From an uncultured Verrucomicrobia subdivision 3 bacterium (GTDB taxonomy: Bacteria; Verrucomicrobiota; Verrucomicrobiia; Limisphaerales; UBA11358), in the NCBI GenBank assembly GCA_903922735.1, contig CAIXUZ010000070.1, forward strand, positions 1 to 46,350: a DNA stretch of 46,350 nucleotides. Direction: 5' to 3'. Under the pieces are notes generated by a model, which did no database searches, was not told the origin of the DNA, and saw nothing but the letters and a program-made list of their open reading frames with translations. Position numbers and translations under genes: made by a program. This document shows, in pieces, positions 1 to 9,468 of this stretch (the stretch's first letter is position 1; each line of letters starts with the position of its first letter).

Positions 1-3000
1 TCCACCTCCAGGCAGCACGTCCACCACCACCACATTCGTCGCCGTGCTCGGTCCCGCGTTCGTCACGCTGATCACATTGGTGTAGCTCTGGCCAGCCACC
101 ACCACCAACGGCGCGATATTCGTCACCTGCACGTCCGCCACCGGCGTAACGGTCGTGATCACGGGCGGCGTCAGGTTATTGGTGGTCGGAACCGGATCGG
201 GCGTCGGCGAACTCACGCTCGCAATATTGGTGAGAGAACCACTTACCGGAGCCGTCACGGTCACGGTCAAGTTGCTGATCTGGTTATTGGTCAAAGTGCC
301 CAAACTCCAACTTACTACATTATTGTTGGTCGCCCAAACACCGGTGGCACTCACAAATGTTACCCCCGCCGGCAAGGCATCCGTCACCACCACGGAACTC
401 GCGCCGGAGGGGCCGAGATTGGTAACGGAAATGGTGTAAGTCAGATTGCTGGTGGCATAGACAAAGTTCGTGGCCGTTTTGCCAATCGCCAAATCCGCGG
501 AGGAAATCACGTTGATGGTGATGGTGGCGGTGGAGGTGCCGCCGTGACCGTCGCTGAGGGTGTAGGTGATGGTGTCCGGGCCACCGTTAGTCGGCGTAAA
601 GGTGAGGTTGGTGCTGCCGGGATTGATGACCGCGATGCCGCCGGTGACGATGATATTGGTGATGGTCAGTGAGTCGCCGTTGGGGCTGATGTCATTGGTC
701 AGCGGATTAATCGTGGTGGGAACGAGATACAACGCCGTGTTCGTATCGTTGACGGCCGTAGGCGCCAGGCGGTCGAAGAAACTGTTGCTGTTGGTGATTA
801 CACCGTTGGTGGAGACGAAGACCAACTGGCTGTCCGTCCGACCTTGCGAATTGCCAGTGCTGTAATAGCCGAAAGGCAATGTCTGGCGAATGACGTAATA
901 GCCCGGGGTGACGCCAGCGAATGAGTAGTTGCCATTGGCGTCGGTCAAAACACTGCTGACCACCGGTTCGCCGACATTCGCAATGCCGTTGCTGTTCACA
1001 TCCGATATGAGTTCAACCACCAGATTAGCGATGTTGGTTTCGCCGACGTTGTTGGTGCCGTTACCGTTCGCGTCATACCACACCTGGCCGTTGATGGTGG
1101 AATACAAATTCGCCGCGGGAATGTAATCAAAGAAGTTGTTGTTGTTTGTGGCGGTCAACGTCGCAAGGGCGATAACCCGGCGATTGTTAGCCGGCAACCA
1201 ACTGGCGTAGCTGGGCAGATCGGTTTCCATCACGACATAATTGCCGAGGCTCAAGTTGAGCAATTCGTAGTAGCCGCTTGCCGCCGTGGTGGTGATTTGC
1301 AGCAGCGTGCCGGGCGTGCCGCCACCGGCATCGGTATAAAGTTTGACGGTGACGCCGGCCAATGGCAAGTCGCCGCCATCTATGATGCCGTTAGTATTGA
1401 CGTCGTTGTAAACGTAGCCGGTGATGGATCCGGCCGCCGTGACCACGCCGGTGGTGCCCGTGGAGACCGGCACCGGGTTACCAAAGATATCCGTGGCATA
1501 GTCCACCGTGGCCGTGTTGAAAGCTGGATTACCCTGACCGACCACTTTCATCGTGACATCATTGGTGATGATGGCGTTCGTCGCCAGCGCGATGGGACTG
1601 GCGAGGTTAGTCCAAATCAAGGTGCCCGCACCCGAACCATTGTTGGTAATGGTGGAGGAAACAAACTGGTAGTACGCGCCGCTGAAGGTGTCCTCCATCG
1701 GCAGATAATTGACGATGGTGTTACCGACGTTCTGGACGGTGATGCGGAAGACCACATTGCTGCCAACGGCCACCGGCGTGTTGGTGGGGCTTAACAGGAT
1801 TTTTGTGACGTTTACCGCCGCGTTGTTTACCGTCAAATTGATTGAGGTGGTGTTGGTGACCGTGCCGCCATTGGCCGTGGCGAAATTTGTCGCCGTGCCG
1901 GTCAGTGCCGTCGTGATGAAATTAACCGTGATGTTGGTGCTCTGGCCGGGTGCGAAATTGCCAAGATTCGTCCAGGTCAACACTCCCGCGCCCGCCGTGC
2001 TGTTGGTGGGAACGGCGCCGGCAAAGGTCAATCGGGTGGTCGGGTAATTATCCGTCAAAACCACGTTCGTCAGCGTGGTGCTGCCGGTGTTGACGACCTG
2101 CAAATTGTAAGTCACAGGCCGATTGGTGCCAGTCTGGCCGCCGGCCGGCGAGACGATGGTCTTGCTTATGTTCAGACCGGGGATGCCGGGCGCGGGCAGA
2201 ACCGTGGCCGTGGCAAATGTGCTGTCCGTCGGATCAGTCGGGTCGGTGTAATTTACGGTGAGAATGGAGCCCACTGGGGCATACAAAATACCGTTGGTCG
2301 CCGTGCCCACGACATTGGTGCTGACATTGATGGAGTTGGTGAAAATACCGGTGTTAGTGCCGGTCTCGGTGAGAATGATGGTTTCCCAATCACCGCCCAA
2401 ACTATTGGTGATGGTCGCCGTAATGGTTTGAGCCGTGGTCGCGTTGGTGTCACGGTTCAAATCCTTGACGCGAACGCTGACGACGACGCCCGCGATGTAG
2501 TTATTGGTGGCCACACCATTCGGTCCAGCGGTGAATTCCGTGGTGCTCGGCGTGCCAAGGTCGAGGAAAATGGTGGTGATGCTAGTGGCAGTCCCGGCGG
2601 TGACGCCTTCCGTGCCTTCGTTTGCGGTAGCGGCAAGGCTGAAACTACCGATCGTCGATCCGGTCACCCACGGGAATTCGTAAATCTTGGTGGCGCCATT
2701 CGTATAAACCGCGTAAGCATCGGTCAAGGTGTTAGTAAAACTGGAGCTTGACGTGGGTCCAGTGACCGCCATTTTAAGACTGGTGATGTCATAATAGCCG
2801 AAAGGATCAGTGACGGTGGCGCGGATGTAGAGCGTGGAACCGGCAATGGGCGTGGTGACGAGACTGCCGCCGCCGGCTGAATATGGCGCGTCATAGGCAC
2901 CAAAGCCGGGGCCAAAGGCGATGACCGTGGACGATGAAGCCGGCAGGACAATAATCGACGGCGAATTGGTGCTGTCATAGTTCACATGAAACGCCGTATT

Positions 3001-6000
3001 CGCGACGTTGTTGGTGATGACATAAGTAATGGCGATGCCGGTCGGAATGTTTATGGCGCTCAAATTAGTGGCGGTCCAGACGAGATTGGTGACGCCAGCC
3101 GCGCCAGTGTAAACCGGATTGGTCAGCGTCAAGAAATTCACGCCATTGGTGCGCAGCGTGGCGGTGACGTTGGGATTGGCTCCGAAACTGCCGTTGGTGA
3201 CGGTAATGAAATTTGTGATGCTGATGGTGCCGGCGGCAATCGTAAACGGTAACTGGAACGAAGGAGTCTGCGCAAACGACGCAGTGTTCGTGGCAGGGCC
3301 ACCGCCACCACCGGCGGCGGGTTTGATGGATATGGCACCAATGGCAAATTGCTGGCCTTCGACCGGACTCCAAGCCCAAGTGTTGGTTACCAGCGGCGTC
3401 CCCGCTTTCACGCTGCTCCCGCCCGCAAGCTGACTGACTTGATTGGTAGTCCATAGCAATGTCTGCCCAGCGCCAGGAGTCAGGGTTAGCACATTGTTTT
3501 CACCGTCCACGGCGATGGTGTCAAATACGAGTTCGCCTACGTTGGATGGAATGTTTGTAAGTCCGGCGCTATTGACGCCGGCTGTTCCGTTTGCAATGCC
3601 CAACGAAGTGTAGGTTCCCAATGCATTGGTCTGATTGACACCCGTAAATGTCGTCGCACCCGCGTAAACCGGACGTGCAGCGGCAAGGGTCACCACCACG
3701 CTCGCGGACCCAGCCGGCGGATTGGTCAGCACATAAATCGAGCTGCGAATGCGAGGGGTAGCCTGATCTGTAACGGTCCCAAGGACGGTCAAGTTGTTTC
3801 CGCCATAGGTCACACCGGTAATCGTGGTCGCATCGCTGCCGGTATTTTGTGCGCTGGCAGTCGAACCAATAGCCACCCCAACCAACAGCAGCCGGTTCGC
3901 CCCAGCACCGGTGGTGTGGGTCCAAGTGAGGCTGCTCGCGGAAGCAGTATTCGTCATGGACGTGGCATCCACCGTCACCACCCCACTGCCACTGCCGCTG
4001 CCGATGTCAATGCTGCTGTAAGTCGTTCCATGACCCGCCGTAGTCGCCGGATTCACGCGGTTCAAATACTGATTGCCCGCCGTGCCGTTGGTCGTGGAAA
4101 GATAAAGTTGTTTATTGGGCGTCGGCGCCAGAATGAGCGCCGTGGCATTGGTGCTGGTGCCATAAAGCGGGTCGGTATAAGTCACCCGCAACGTGTCGCC
4201 ATTGGCCACATACAAGATTCCATCTTGCGCGGCCAAGCCGGAAGAACCCGATGTCACCAGATTCGTTATATTACGGAAGACGCCCGTGTTGGTGCCGGTC
4301 TCGGTCAAAGTGATGGTCTGCAAATCAAGCGTGTTGGTGTCCGTCACCGTCACAGAAAAACTCTGAATGGTGTTGGACGAGGTGTTGGCTCCGGCATTGG
4401 TCAAGGTCACGAAAACATTGCCGCCGACCAAATACGATCCCACGGGAGCGCCGTTGGTGTCCGTGAAATTCAACGCAATCGGCGGCGCATTGCTGAGGAC
4501 CGGTGCGATGCTGGTCGCGACAAAAATGGTGGTGCCGGCGATGTTGACGCTATTGCTAACCGCACCGGGGGCGTTGACCAGAACCTTGTAGGTAAAAGTG
4601 CTTGAGCCCCGGCTAAGAATGATCGGAATGGTGTAACCCTGTGAGCCTAGATTATCGAGCGGGAAAGCGGTATTGGTGGCATTGTAGGGACCGGGGTTGT
4701 CCGGGATGGGCGTGCCATTGTAAGTCGTGGTGTTGGTGACGTAAGTCAGGTTGGTGGTCGGCGTATCGATGACCACCGTATTGCCAAGCGGTAGCAGTCC
4801 TTTGTTGTCCACCCGCACGGTGTAAAGCAGCGTGTCACCCACACTCAAGCCGGGCGCGTTGGTGTCATTGGCGATGACCACCGACTTGTACAAGGTCGGG
4901 GTCGGGAACGGGATAATCGTCGTGCCGGCATCAATGTAAGGATTGCCGGGCGCGGCTTTGTCCGGATCCTGACCCCAGACCGCCGTCAACAAAGTCCCGT
5001 CCGCAGTAAACACCTTCAAGGCGGTCTGGCTGTTGCCCGGGCTGGGGTCGTAAATCTTCAATGTCTGCAGGGCGGAAACGCTAAAGCTGGCGTCGTAGAC
5101 GTTTCCGTTTGTACTAAACGGATGCGACCCCTTGTTGTAAACCGCATAAATCGTCGTGTTAGCCAACGGTGTCACCCACACCGGATTGCCGTTCACCGTA
5201 TAATCCGCGCTTCCCGGCGCCCAACCTGCCTGCGCCGCCGTGGTCAACGCACCTTTGGGAACGAGCGTGAAGCCCCAGTTATAAGCGGTGTCCGCCGTGT
5301 TGTTAGCAGCGACGGTGGAAATGGCAAAAAAGTTTTGCCCGCCCGGACTCACAAAACTCGCACCGGAACCGATGGGCATTGGAAACTGGTAAACACCATT
5401 CGTCCCCGGAATCGAAAAACTGCCACCGCCGACCCGGGTGGTGTAATTAATGGTGATGGCGTTGGTGGACGGGTTATAAAGATAAACATAGGTCGGCTGC
5501 GAACCGCTCGCCGCTGAACCGACCGGGGTGTAATAAGCATTGTCCCAAGCATCCACTGGATACAGCGTAAACCAGTCGCTCGCGTAGCTCGCACCGGTGT
5601 GCCCGATGAGCAGGTGCGCCTGAACCGGCTTGCTGGCCGTGACGCGGCCCCCCTTCTTGAGGCCGCCGTTGATGAGAAAAGATTCGCCCTGATTCAACAC
5701 GCTGGTGGTCAGGCCCACGCCGTTACCATTGATATCAATGGTTACAACCGTATTGTTCTGCGCCGCCATCACCGACATGCCAACGTATTTGAGCAGGTTG
5801 ATGCTCGTCATGTCCTGACCGACCGGGCTGATGTAGTTGGTGCCGTAATCCATCGTCGAAAGCACGCTCACCGCGCCGCCGAAAACCGGCCCCGGCGTCA
5901 CCGGCCAGCCCGCATGCGTCACCACCAGCGCCTTGTTCGCCGCGATCCGGTCGCGCGCATCATACAAAATGGCCGAGGGATTGCGCGGCAGCGGCACCGT

Positions 6001-6390
6001 GTTTGTCAGTGTGATCACCGTGCCATTGGTCAAACCTAATGGATTGTGCGTGAAACCCGGCGGAATGCCGTGAGCGTCGTTGCCGTCGCCCCAAATCTGC
6101 GTGGTAGACTGCGCCGGATTGCTCAAATCCGTTTCATAACCATCCTCCCATTGATCGTAGTAAATCACCGTTCCATCACCCGTGACCACAATCGTGTAAA
6201 TCGAACTCTGGGCCGTGCTAACACCCGCCTGAATGGTATTCAGTGTGGTGTAAAGCTGCTGTTCCGGCAACGGCAGATAGAATTCCTGCACCAGATTAAC
6301 GGCGCACAGCGGCTGGCAAGCGACAATCAAAAAAAATGCCGCCACTAATAATGGCTGCCACCTTCTGAATACAGTTCGGTTCTGGGTCAT
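1..6390 (-). CDS. Giant secreted repeat protein with DUF11, SdrD-B-like and Ig/cadherin-like modules (3' end outside window)
   Basis: Reading the minus strand from the ATG at 6390, the frame stays open for 2130 codons to the window edge, so this is the N-terminal part of a larger protein. Residues 1-30 are a signal peptide (basic start, hydrophobic core LLVAAFFLIV). Residues about 60-400 form a region resembling the IgGFc-binding N-terminal family. A DUF11-like module lies near 500-600. Residues about 800-940 resemble a Verrucomicrobia-type beta-sandwich. Further DUF11-like units follow at about 1400-1650. Two SdrD-B-like units (GYVYNDVNTNGIID near 1653, GQVWYDANGNGT near 1760) come next, then an Ig/cadherin-like unit (PLTNDISPNGDSLTI) near 1875-1960 and two more DUF11 units. 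Composition is very rich in Thr, Asn, Gly and Val. These modules are typical of surface or exported structural proteins; a role in adhesion or matrix is inferred. The C-terminal anchor or sorting domain is not visible. Many short ORFs overlap it on both strands; I take them as shadows. Confidence 0.9.
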   Translation of the reverse strand, partial: MTQNRTVFRRWQPLLVAAFFLIVACQPLCAVNLVQEFYLPLPEQQLYTTLNTIQAGVSTAQSSIYTIVVTGDGTVIYYDQWEDGYETDLSNPAQSTTQIWGDGNDAHGIPPGFTHNPLGLTNGTVITLTNTVPLPRNPSAILYDARDRIAANKALVVTHAGWPVTPGPVFGGAVSVLSTMDYGTNYISPVGQDMTSINLLKYVGMSVMAAQNNTVVTIDINGNGVGLTTSVLNQGESFLINGGLKKGGRVTASKPVQAHLLIGHTGASYASDWFTLYPVDAWDNAYYTPVGSAASGSQPTYVYLYNPSTNAITINYTTRVGGGSFSIPGTNGVYQFPMPIGSGASFVSPGGQNFFAISTVAANNTADTAYNWGFTLVPKGALTTAAQAGWAPGSADYTVNGNPVWVTPLANTTIYAVYNKGSHPFSTNGNVYDASFSVSALQTLKIYDPSPGNSQTALKVFTADGTLLTAVWGQDPDKAAPGNPYIDAGTTIIPFPTPTLYKSVVIANDTNAPGLSVGDTLLYTVRVDNKGLLPLGNTVVIDTPTTNLTYVTNTTTYNGTPIPDNPGPYNATNTAFPLDNLGSQGYTIPIILSRGSSTFTYKVLVNAPGAVSNSVNIAGTTIFVATSIAPVLSNAPPIALNFTDTNGAPVGSYLVGGNVFVTLTNAGANTSSNTIQSFSVTVTDTNTLDLQTITLTETGTNTGVFRNITNLVTSGSSGLAAQDGILYVANGDTLRVTYTDPLYGTSTNATALILAPTPNKQLYLSTTNGTAGNQYLNRVNPATTAGHGTTYSSIDIGSGSGSGVVTVDATSMTNTASASSLTWTHTTGAGANRLLLVGVAIGSTASAQNTGSDATTITGVTYGGNNLTVLGTVTDQATPRIRSSIYVLTNPPAGSASVVVTLAAARPVYAGATTFTGVNQTNALGTYTSLGIANGTAGVNSAGLTNIPSNVGELVFDTIAVDGENNVLTLTPGAGQTLLWTTNQVSQLAGGSSVKAGTPLVTNTWAWSPVEGQQFAIGAISIKPAAGGGGGPATNTASFAQTPSFQLPFTIAAGTISITNFITVTNGSFGANPNVTATLRTNGVNFLTLTNPVYTGAAGVTNLVWTATNLSAINIPTGIAITYVITNNVANTAFHVNYDSTNSPSIIVLPASSSTVIAFGPGFGAYDAPYSAGGGSLVTTPIAGSTLYIRATVTDPFGYYDITSLKMAVTGPTSSSSFTNTLTDAYAVYTNGATKIYEFPWVTGSTIGSFSLAATANEGTEGVTAGTATSITTIFLDLGTPSTTEFTAGPNGVATNNYIAGVVVSVRVKDLNRDTNATTAQTITATITNSLGGDWETIILTETGTNTGIFTNSINVSTNVVGTATNGILYAPVGSILTVNYTDPTDPTDSTFATATVLPAPGIPGLNISKTIVSPAGGQTGTNRPVTYNLQVVNTGSTTLTNVVLTDNYPTTRLTFAGAVPTNSTAGAGVLTWTNLGNFAPGQSTNITVNFITTALTGTATNFATANGGTVTNTTSINLTVNNAAVNVTKILLSPTNTPVAVGSNVVFRITVQNVGNTIVNYLPMEDTFSGAYYQFVSSTITNNGSGAGTLIWTNLASPIALATNAIITNDVTMKVVGQGNPAFNTATVDYATDIFGNPVPVSTGTTGVVTAAGSITGYVYNDVNTNGIIDGGDLPLAGVTVKLYTDAGGGTPGTLLQITTTAASGYYELLNLSLGNYVVMETDLPSYASWLPANNRRVIALATLTATNNNNFFDYIPAANLYSTINGQVWYDANGNGTNNVGETNIANLVVELISDVNSNGIANVGEPVVSSVLTDANGNYSFAGVTPGYYVIRQTLPFGYYSTGNSQGRTDSQLVFVSTNGVITNSNSFFDRLAPTAVNDTNTALYLVPTTINPLTNDISPNGDSLTITNIIVTGGIAVINPGSTNLTFTPTNGGPDTITYTLSDGHGGTSTATITINVISSADLAIGKTATNFVYATSNLTYTISVTNLGPSGASSVVVTDALPAGVTFVSATGVWATNNNVVSWSLGTLTNNQISNLTVTVTAPVSGSLTNIASVSSPTPDPVPTTNNLTPPVITTVTPVADVQVTNIAPLVVVAGQSYTNVISVTNAGPSTATNVVVVDVLPGGG

Positions 6391-6597
6391 GTATAAATCC
6401 TGGTTAAATTGCACTAAACGATAAGAAAAAAGCATTAAACGCCCAATCCACGACACACTTTGGCGTGGATATCAAACAATGGCGTTAAGTTTTGCAATCT
6501 TTGAAATGCCTCAAGGTTAAAAAACTGGTCAAAACTGTCACACAAATAGACACATCGCAAGAACATTATTAAGGTCAAATGGCCCAAAAAAGACAGC

Positions 6598-6978
6598 TTA
6601 ATCCCAAATTTTGGTTGGCATACCGCCCCGCTCCATGAAATTTCCGCAACGCGGGCAGCGACCCGGATCCCGCCACGGTTCCACAAAATATTTAGCCGCC
6701 ACAGGGCAAGTCGGCGGAAACTTTTGCCAAACCAGTCGCCGGTTCGCAGTGCCATCCCGCAAAATCACCGGCGGAATTTCCGGCCGGAAAAACCCGGGGA
6801 ATTTGACTTTTTCCACCACCCCCTCACGCCGACGCACCTTGGTGAAGATATCCAACAGTTCCCGACAGTCGCGGCATACCACCGTCTGCACTTCGCAATG
6901 CAGGCCGCTGTCCACCCCGCCCGAAACTTTCGCGCGGTAATGGCAATACGGACATTCAAAATGATATGTCCGACCCAT
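6598..6978 (-). CDS. Small zinc-ribbon protein, function unknown
   Basis: This 126-residue soluble protein has CPYC at residues 9-12 and CRDC at 35-38, and a C-terminal CPRCG at about residue 107. That is enough Cys pairs for one or two zinc ribbons. I do not recognise a specific family; a similar layout occurs in small uncharacterised Verrucomicrobia and Bacteroidetes proteins. It ends about 207 nt before the start of the giant secreted protein on the same strand and begins just 10 nt downstream of the LysR gene stop, so it may be co-transcribed with the regulator. The coding call rests on the organised Cys motifs. ORFs on the plus strand over the same bases lack any such pattern. Confidence 0.7.
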   Translation of the reverse strand: MGRTYHFECPYCHYRAKVSGGVDSGLHCEVQTVVCRDCRELLDIFTKVRRREGVVEKVKFPGFFRPEIPPVILRDGTANRRLVWQKFPPTCPVAAKYFVEPWRDPGRCPRCGNFMERGGMPTKIWD

Positions 6979-6988
6979 GAATTATATT

Positions 6989-7882
6989 TTAAACACCTGC
7001 CGGCTCCGACCGCAGGCAAGCAATGAATTTATCCGCCAACTCGCCACCCGGTGCCCGCCGCCAGATGGCCGCCACTGGAATCGGGGCTAATGCGGGCCGC
7101 AAGGGCAGCAGTTTTAAACGCGGCCCCACCATGCACGCAACGCAATCAGGCACCAACGCCACCCCCTGACCGGATTCCACGGCGGCGATGAGGCTGGTCA
7201 CACTGTCGTGTTCACCCGCTATATGGGGCTGATGGCCGAAGGGCCTGAACAGCTGGCCAAGCAGCTCATGGTATTCCGGATAATCCTTGCGGCTGTAGGC
7301 GACGAGCGGTTCGTCCGCCACCTGTTTCAACGAGATGGATTTTAATTCCGCCAACGGATGCCGGGGCGCGACCGCCACGCACATCGCATAGCGCGCCAAT
7401 TCTTCGCAGTGCAATCCCCGCAATTGGCTGGCCGGCGGACGCACGGTGATGGCGACGTGCAATTTCTTTTCGCCGAGCTGCGCCAGCATTTCTTCCGTGG
7501 ACAAATCATGCAATGCCACGCGGACGCGCGGGAATTGCGCCTGAAACTTGCGCAGCGCCGCGGGCAAAAGCTGCACCGTGAGCGACGGCGCATAGCCGAT
7601 GTGGATTTCACCGCTGCCGCCCTGAACAACTTCACGCGCCTTGTTCACCGCCGCCTCGACCCGCAAGAGAACTTCCCGCGCCTCAGCCAGAAAAACTTTG
7701 CCCGCCGCCGTCAGCCGCACGGACTTCGCGCTGCGCTCCAAAAGTTGAAAGCCGATTTCCGCTTCGAGGTCCCGAATCTGGCGGCTGATGCCCGGTTGCG
7801 AAATGTGCAGCTTCAGCGCCGCGCGCGAGACGTTTTCCGCCTCGGCCACGGCCACGAAGTAACGGAGATGGCGTAATTCCAT
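6989..7882 (-). CDS. LysR-family transcriptional regulator
   Basis: The 297-residue protein starts MELRHLRYFVAVAEA, the classic LysR opening. A winged helix-turn-helix follows (SRAALKLHISQPGISRQI, residues about 18-35), then an alpha/beta effector-binding domain (IHIGYAPSLTVQLLP onward). A longer reading from 7939 adds 19 residues that do not fit the family, so I chose the ATG at 7882. It is divergently placed 84 nt from the pirin gene. LysR proteins commonly control the adjacent divergent operon, so it probably regulates pirin, VOC, YceI and the flavodoxin-like gene in response to a small aromatic or electrophilic effector; the effector is not deducible. Confidence 0.92.
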   Translation of the reverse strand: MELRHLRYFVAVAEAENVSRAALKLHISQPGISRQIRDLEAEIGFQLLERSAKSVRLTAAGKVFLAEAREVLLRVEAAVNKAREVVQGGSGEIHIGYAPSLTVQLLPAALRKFQAQFPRVRVALHDLSTEEMLAQLGEKKLHVAITVRPPASQLRGLHCEELARYAMCVAVAPRHPLAELKSISLKQVADEPLVAYSRKDYPEYHELLGQLFRPFGHQPHIAGEHDSVTSLIAAVESGQGVALVPDCVACMVGPRLKLLPLRPALAPIPVAAIWRRAPGGELADKFIACLRSEPAGV

Positions 7883-7900
7883 GCGCTTTGTAGTATGCCT

Positions 7901-7909
7901 ATAAGTTAT
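7901..7909. promoter_or_regulatory. Candidate LysR operator in the LysR/pirin intergenic region
   Basis: The 84-bp region between the divergent LysR and pirin starts contains ATAAGTTAT, a perfect 4-bp dyad around a central G, 18 nt upstream of the LysR ATG. LysR proteins often bind short AT-rich dyads in such positions and autoregulate. The assignment is inferential and based on position and symmetry only. Confidence 0.3.
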
Positions 7910-7966
7910 GGTCAGGCAAGAAACATGGTATTTCACCAAACCGGAAACCCCGCGTATGGTTGAGTC

Positions 7967-8662
7967 ATGAAAACGATTCGCAAATCAAATGAACGGGGGC
8001 ACGTCAATCATGGCTGGCTGGACAGTTACTTCACGTTCAGTTTCGCGGACTACTACGATCCGCAATGGCTGGGTTTCAGAACACTGCGAGTCATCAATGA
8101 CGACCTCATCCTGCCCGGCATGGGCTTCGGCACCCACCCGCACCGCGACATGGAAATCATCAGCTACGTGCTCTCCGGCCAGTTGCAGCATCGCGATTCG
8201 ATAGGCAACGGCCGCATCATCAAGCCCGGTGAATTTCAATACATGGCCGCCGGTTCGGGCGTGGAACACAGCGAGTTTAATCCGTCGAAAATGGAAGCGA
8301 CACGGCTGCTGCAAATCTGGATCAAGCCGGACGCCAAAGGCGTGAAGCCCCGCTATGCCGAGCGGAATTTTACCAAGGTCGAAACCGGCAAACTTCATCT
8401 CGTCGCCAGCAAGACCGGCCGAGACGGTTCGTTTGAAATCCATCAGGACGCGGATTTGCTGCTCGGCAAACTCGACGCGGGCCAAAGCGTAAAACATCCA
8501 CTTGCGAAAGATCGTCATGCATGGGTTCACGTCGCTGAAGGCGAAGTGACTATCAACGGCTCCAAGCTCTCCGGCGGCGACGCCGTGGCGGTGAGTGAAG
8601 AGGAAGCTTTGAACATAACCGCCAGCAAACCATCCCAGGTCCTGCTGTTCGACCTCAATTGA
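7967..8662 (+). CDS. Pirin-family bicupin protein (YhhW/quercetinase-like)
   Basis: The 231 residues match the usual length of bacterial YhhW-type pirins. The N-terminal cupin carries the metal-binding pattern GFGTHPHRDMEIISYVLSG with His residues near 58, 60 and 103 (SGVEHSE) and a Glu in between. The C-terminal cupin follows from about 130. Some YhhW relatives cleave quercetin; others act as redox sensors. It is the first gene of a probable plus-strand operon (gap of 22 nt to the VOC gene) opposite a LysR gene, an arrangement common for operons induced by quinones or other electrophiles. The substrate is unknown. Confidence 0.9.
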   Translation: MKTIRKSNERGHVNHGWLDSYFTFSFADYYDPQWLGFRTLRVINDDLILPGMGFGTHPHRDMEIISYVLSGQLQHRDSIGNGRIIKPGEFQYMAAGSGVEHSEFNPSKMEATRLLQIWIKPDAKGVKPRYAERNFTKVETGKLHLVASKTGRDGSFEIHQDADLLLGKLDAGQSVKHPLAKDRHAWVHVAEGEVTINGSKLSGGDAVAVSEEEALNITASKPSQVLLFDLN

Positions 8663-8684
8663 ACCCCAACGAGAAAGCAAACCA

Positions 8685-9182
8685 GTGAGCCAGACCCCAA
8701 AACAATTACCGCCCGATTCGCAGGTGCGCATCGGCCATGTGCACCTGAAAGTGGCCGACCTCGAACGCGCCATTGCTTTTTATCGCGATGGGCTGGGCTT
8801 CCGGCTCACACAGCGTTACGGACGCAATGCGGCGTTCCTGGCGGCGGGTGGCTACCATCATCACATCGGACTGAACACCTGGGAAAGCACGGGCGGCTCG
8901 CCGCCGCCACCCGGCTCCACCGGACTCTATCATCTGGCGATCCTCTACCCGACACGCGCCGAACTGGCTTATGGGTTGCAACGGCTGATCCGCGCAAACA
9001 TTCCGCTGGAAGGTGCCGCCGACCACGGTGTCAGCGAGGCGATTTATCTGCGCGATCCGGATGGCAATGGGGTGGAGCTTTACTGGGACAAACCGCAAAG
9101 CCAATGGCCGCGCACCGCCGACGGGGAACTGGCAATGGTCACGCATCCGCTGAACCTGGACGCATTGCTCAAAGAAATTTAA
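8685..9182 (+). CDS. VOC-superfamily metalloprotein (glyoxalase / extradiol dioxygenase-like)
   Basis: This 165-residue protein starts at a GTG and begins with IGHVHLKVADLERAIAFY, the first beta-alpha-beta module of vicinal-oxygen-chelate enzymes. The second module contains YHLAILYPTRAELA and ends LRDPDGNGVELYWD. The expected metal ligands are visible: His in GHV, His in YHLAIL and Glu in GVELY. The layout resembles CatE-like proteins of Bacillus, but the short length means the reaction is open. It lies between pirin and a small membrane protein in the redox operon. A broken paralogue occurs at about 14.7-15.2 kb. Confidence 0.88.
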   Translation: MSQTPKQLPPDSQVRIGHVHLKVADLERAIAFYRDGLGFRLTQRYGRNAAFLAAGGYHHHIGLNTWESTGGSPPPPGSTGLYHLAILYPTRAELAYGLQRLIRANIPLEGAADHGVSEAIYLRDPDGNGVELYWDKPQSQWPRTADGELAMVTHPLNLDALLKEI

Positions 9183-9194
9183 TCAACTCAACCC

Positions 9195-9452
9195 ATGAAA
9201 CGAATCCTACAAATCTTTGCCGGTGCGGCCGTACTGATCACCCTCGGTCTCTGGCTGACAACCGGCGCAAATCGAGGCTGGACTAAAACGGAGGTCCAGG
9301 TGAAAACGCTTGACCCGGTCACCGAAATCGAAGGCATCAGCTACCGGAAAAAATTCCAGCCGGGTGTGGATTTTCTCGGCGCAGCCTTTGGCGGCGCAAC
9401 GCTGCTGGCCGGCGCATCATTTTTCTTTCGCAAACCAAAACAAAACAACTAA
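9195..9452 (+). CDS. Small membrane protein, function unknown
   Basis: The 85-residue product has two predicted hydrophobic segments (residues about 5-22, ending in LGLWLTT, and about 58-79, FLGAAFGGATLLAGASFFF), with a polar stretch of about 35 residues between them and a basic tail RKPKQNN. It starts 12 nt after the VOC stop and ends 16 nt before the YceI start, so it is very likely co-transcribed. I do not recognise a named family; an accessory membrane role in the redox operon is only a guess from position. Confidence 0.65.
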   Translation: MKRILQIFAGAAVLITLGLWLTTGANRGWTKTEVQVKTLDPVTEIEGISYRKKFQPGVDFLGAAFGGATLLAGASFFFRKPKQNN

Positions 9453-9468
9453 CAACCAATAACATAAA

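Noticed and set aside
155..6348. Several plus-strand ORFs of 60-250 codons across 155-6348
   Set aside because: They lie opposite the continuous minus-strand frame of the giant protein, are rich in Val/Gly/Arg or His/Arg, and show no motif; they are antisense shadows of repetitive Thr/Asn codons.
6435..6755. 106-codon minus-strand ORF
   Set aside because: It overlaps the zinc-ribbon gene in another frame and lacks its Cys motifs.
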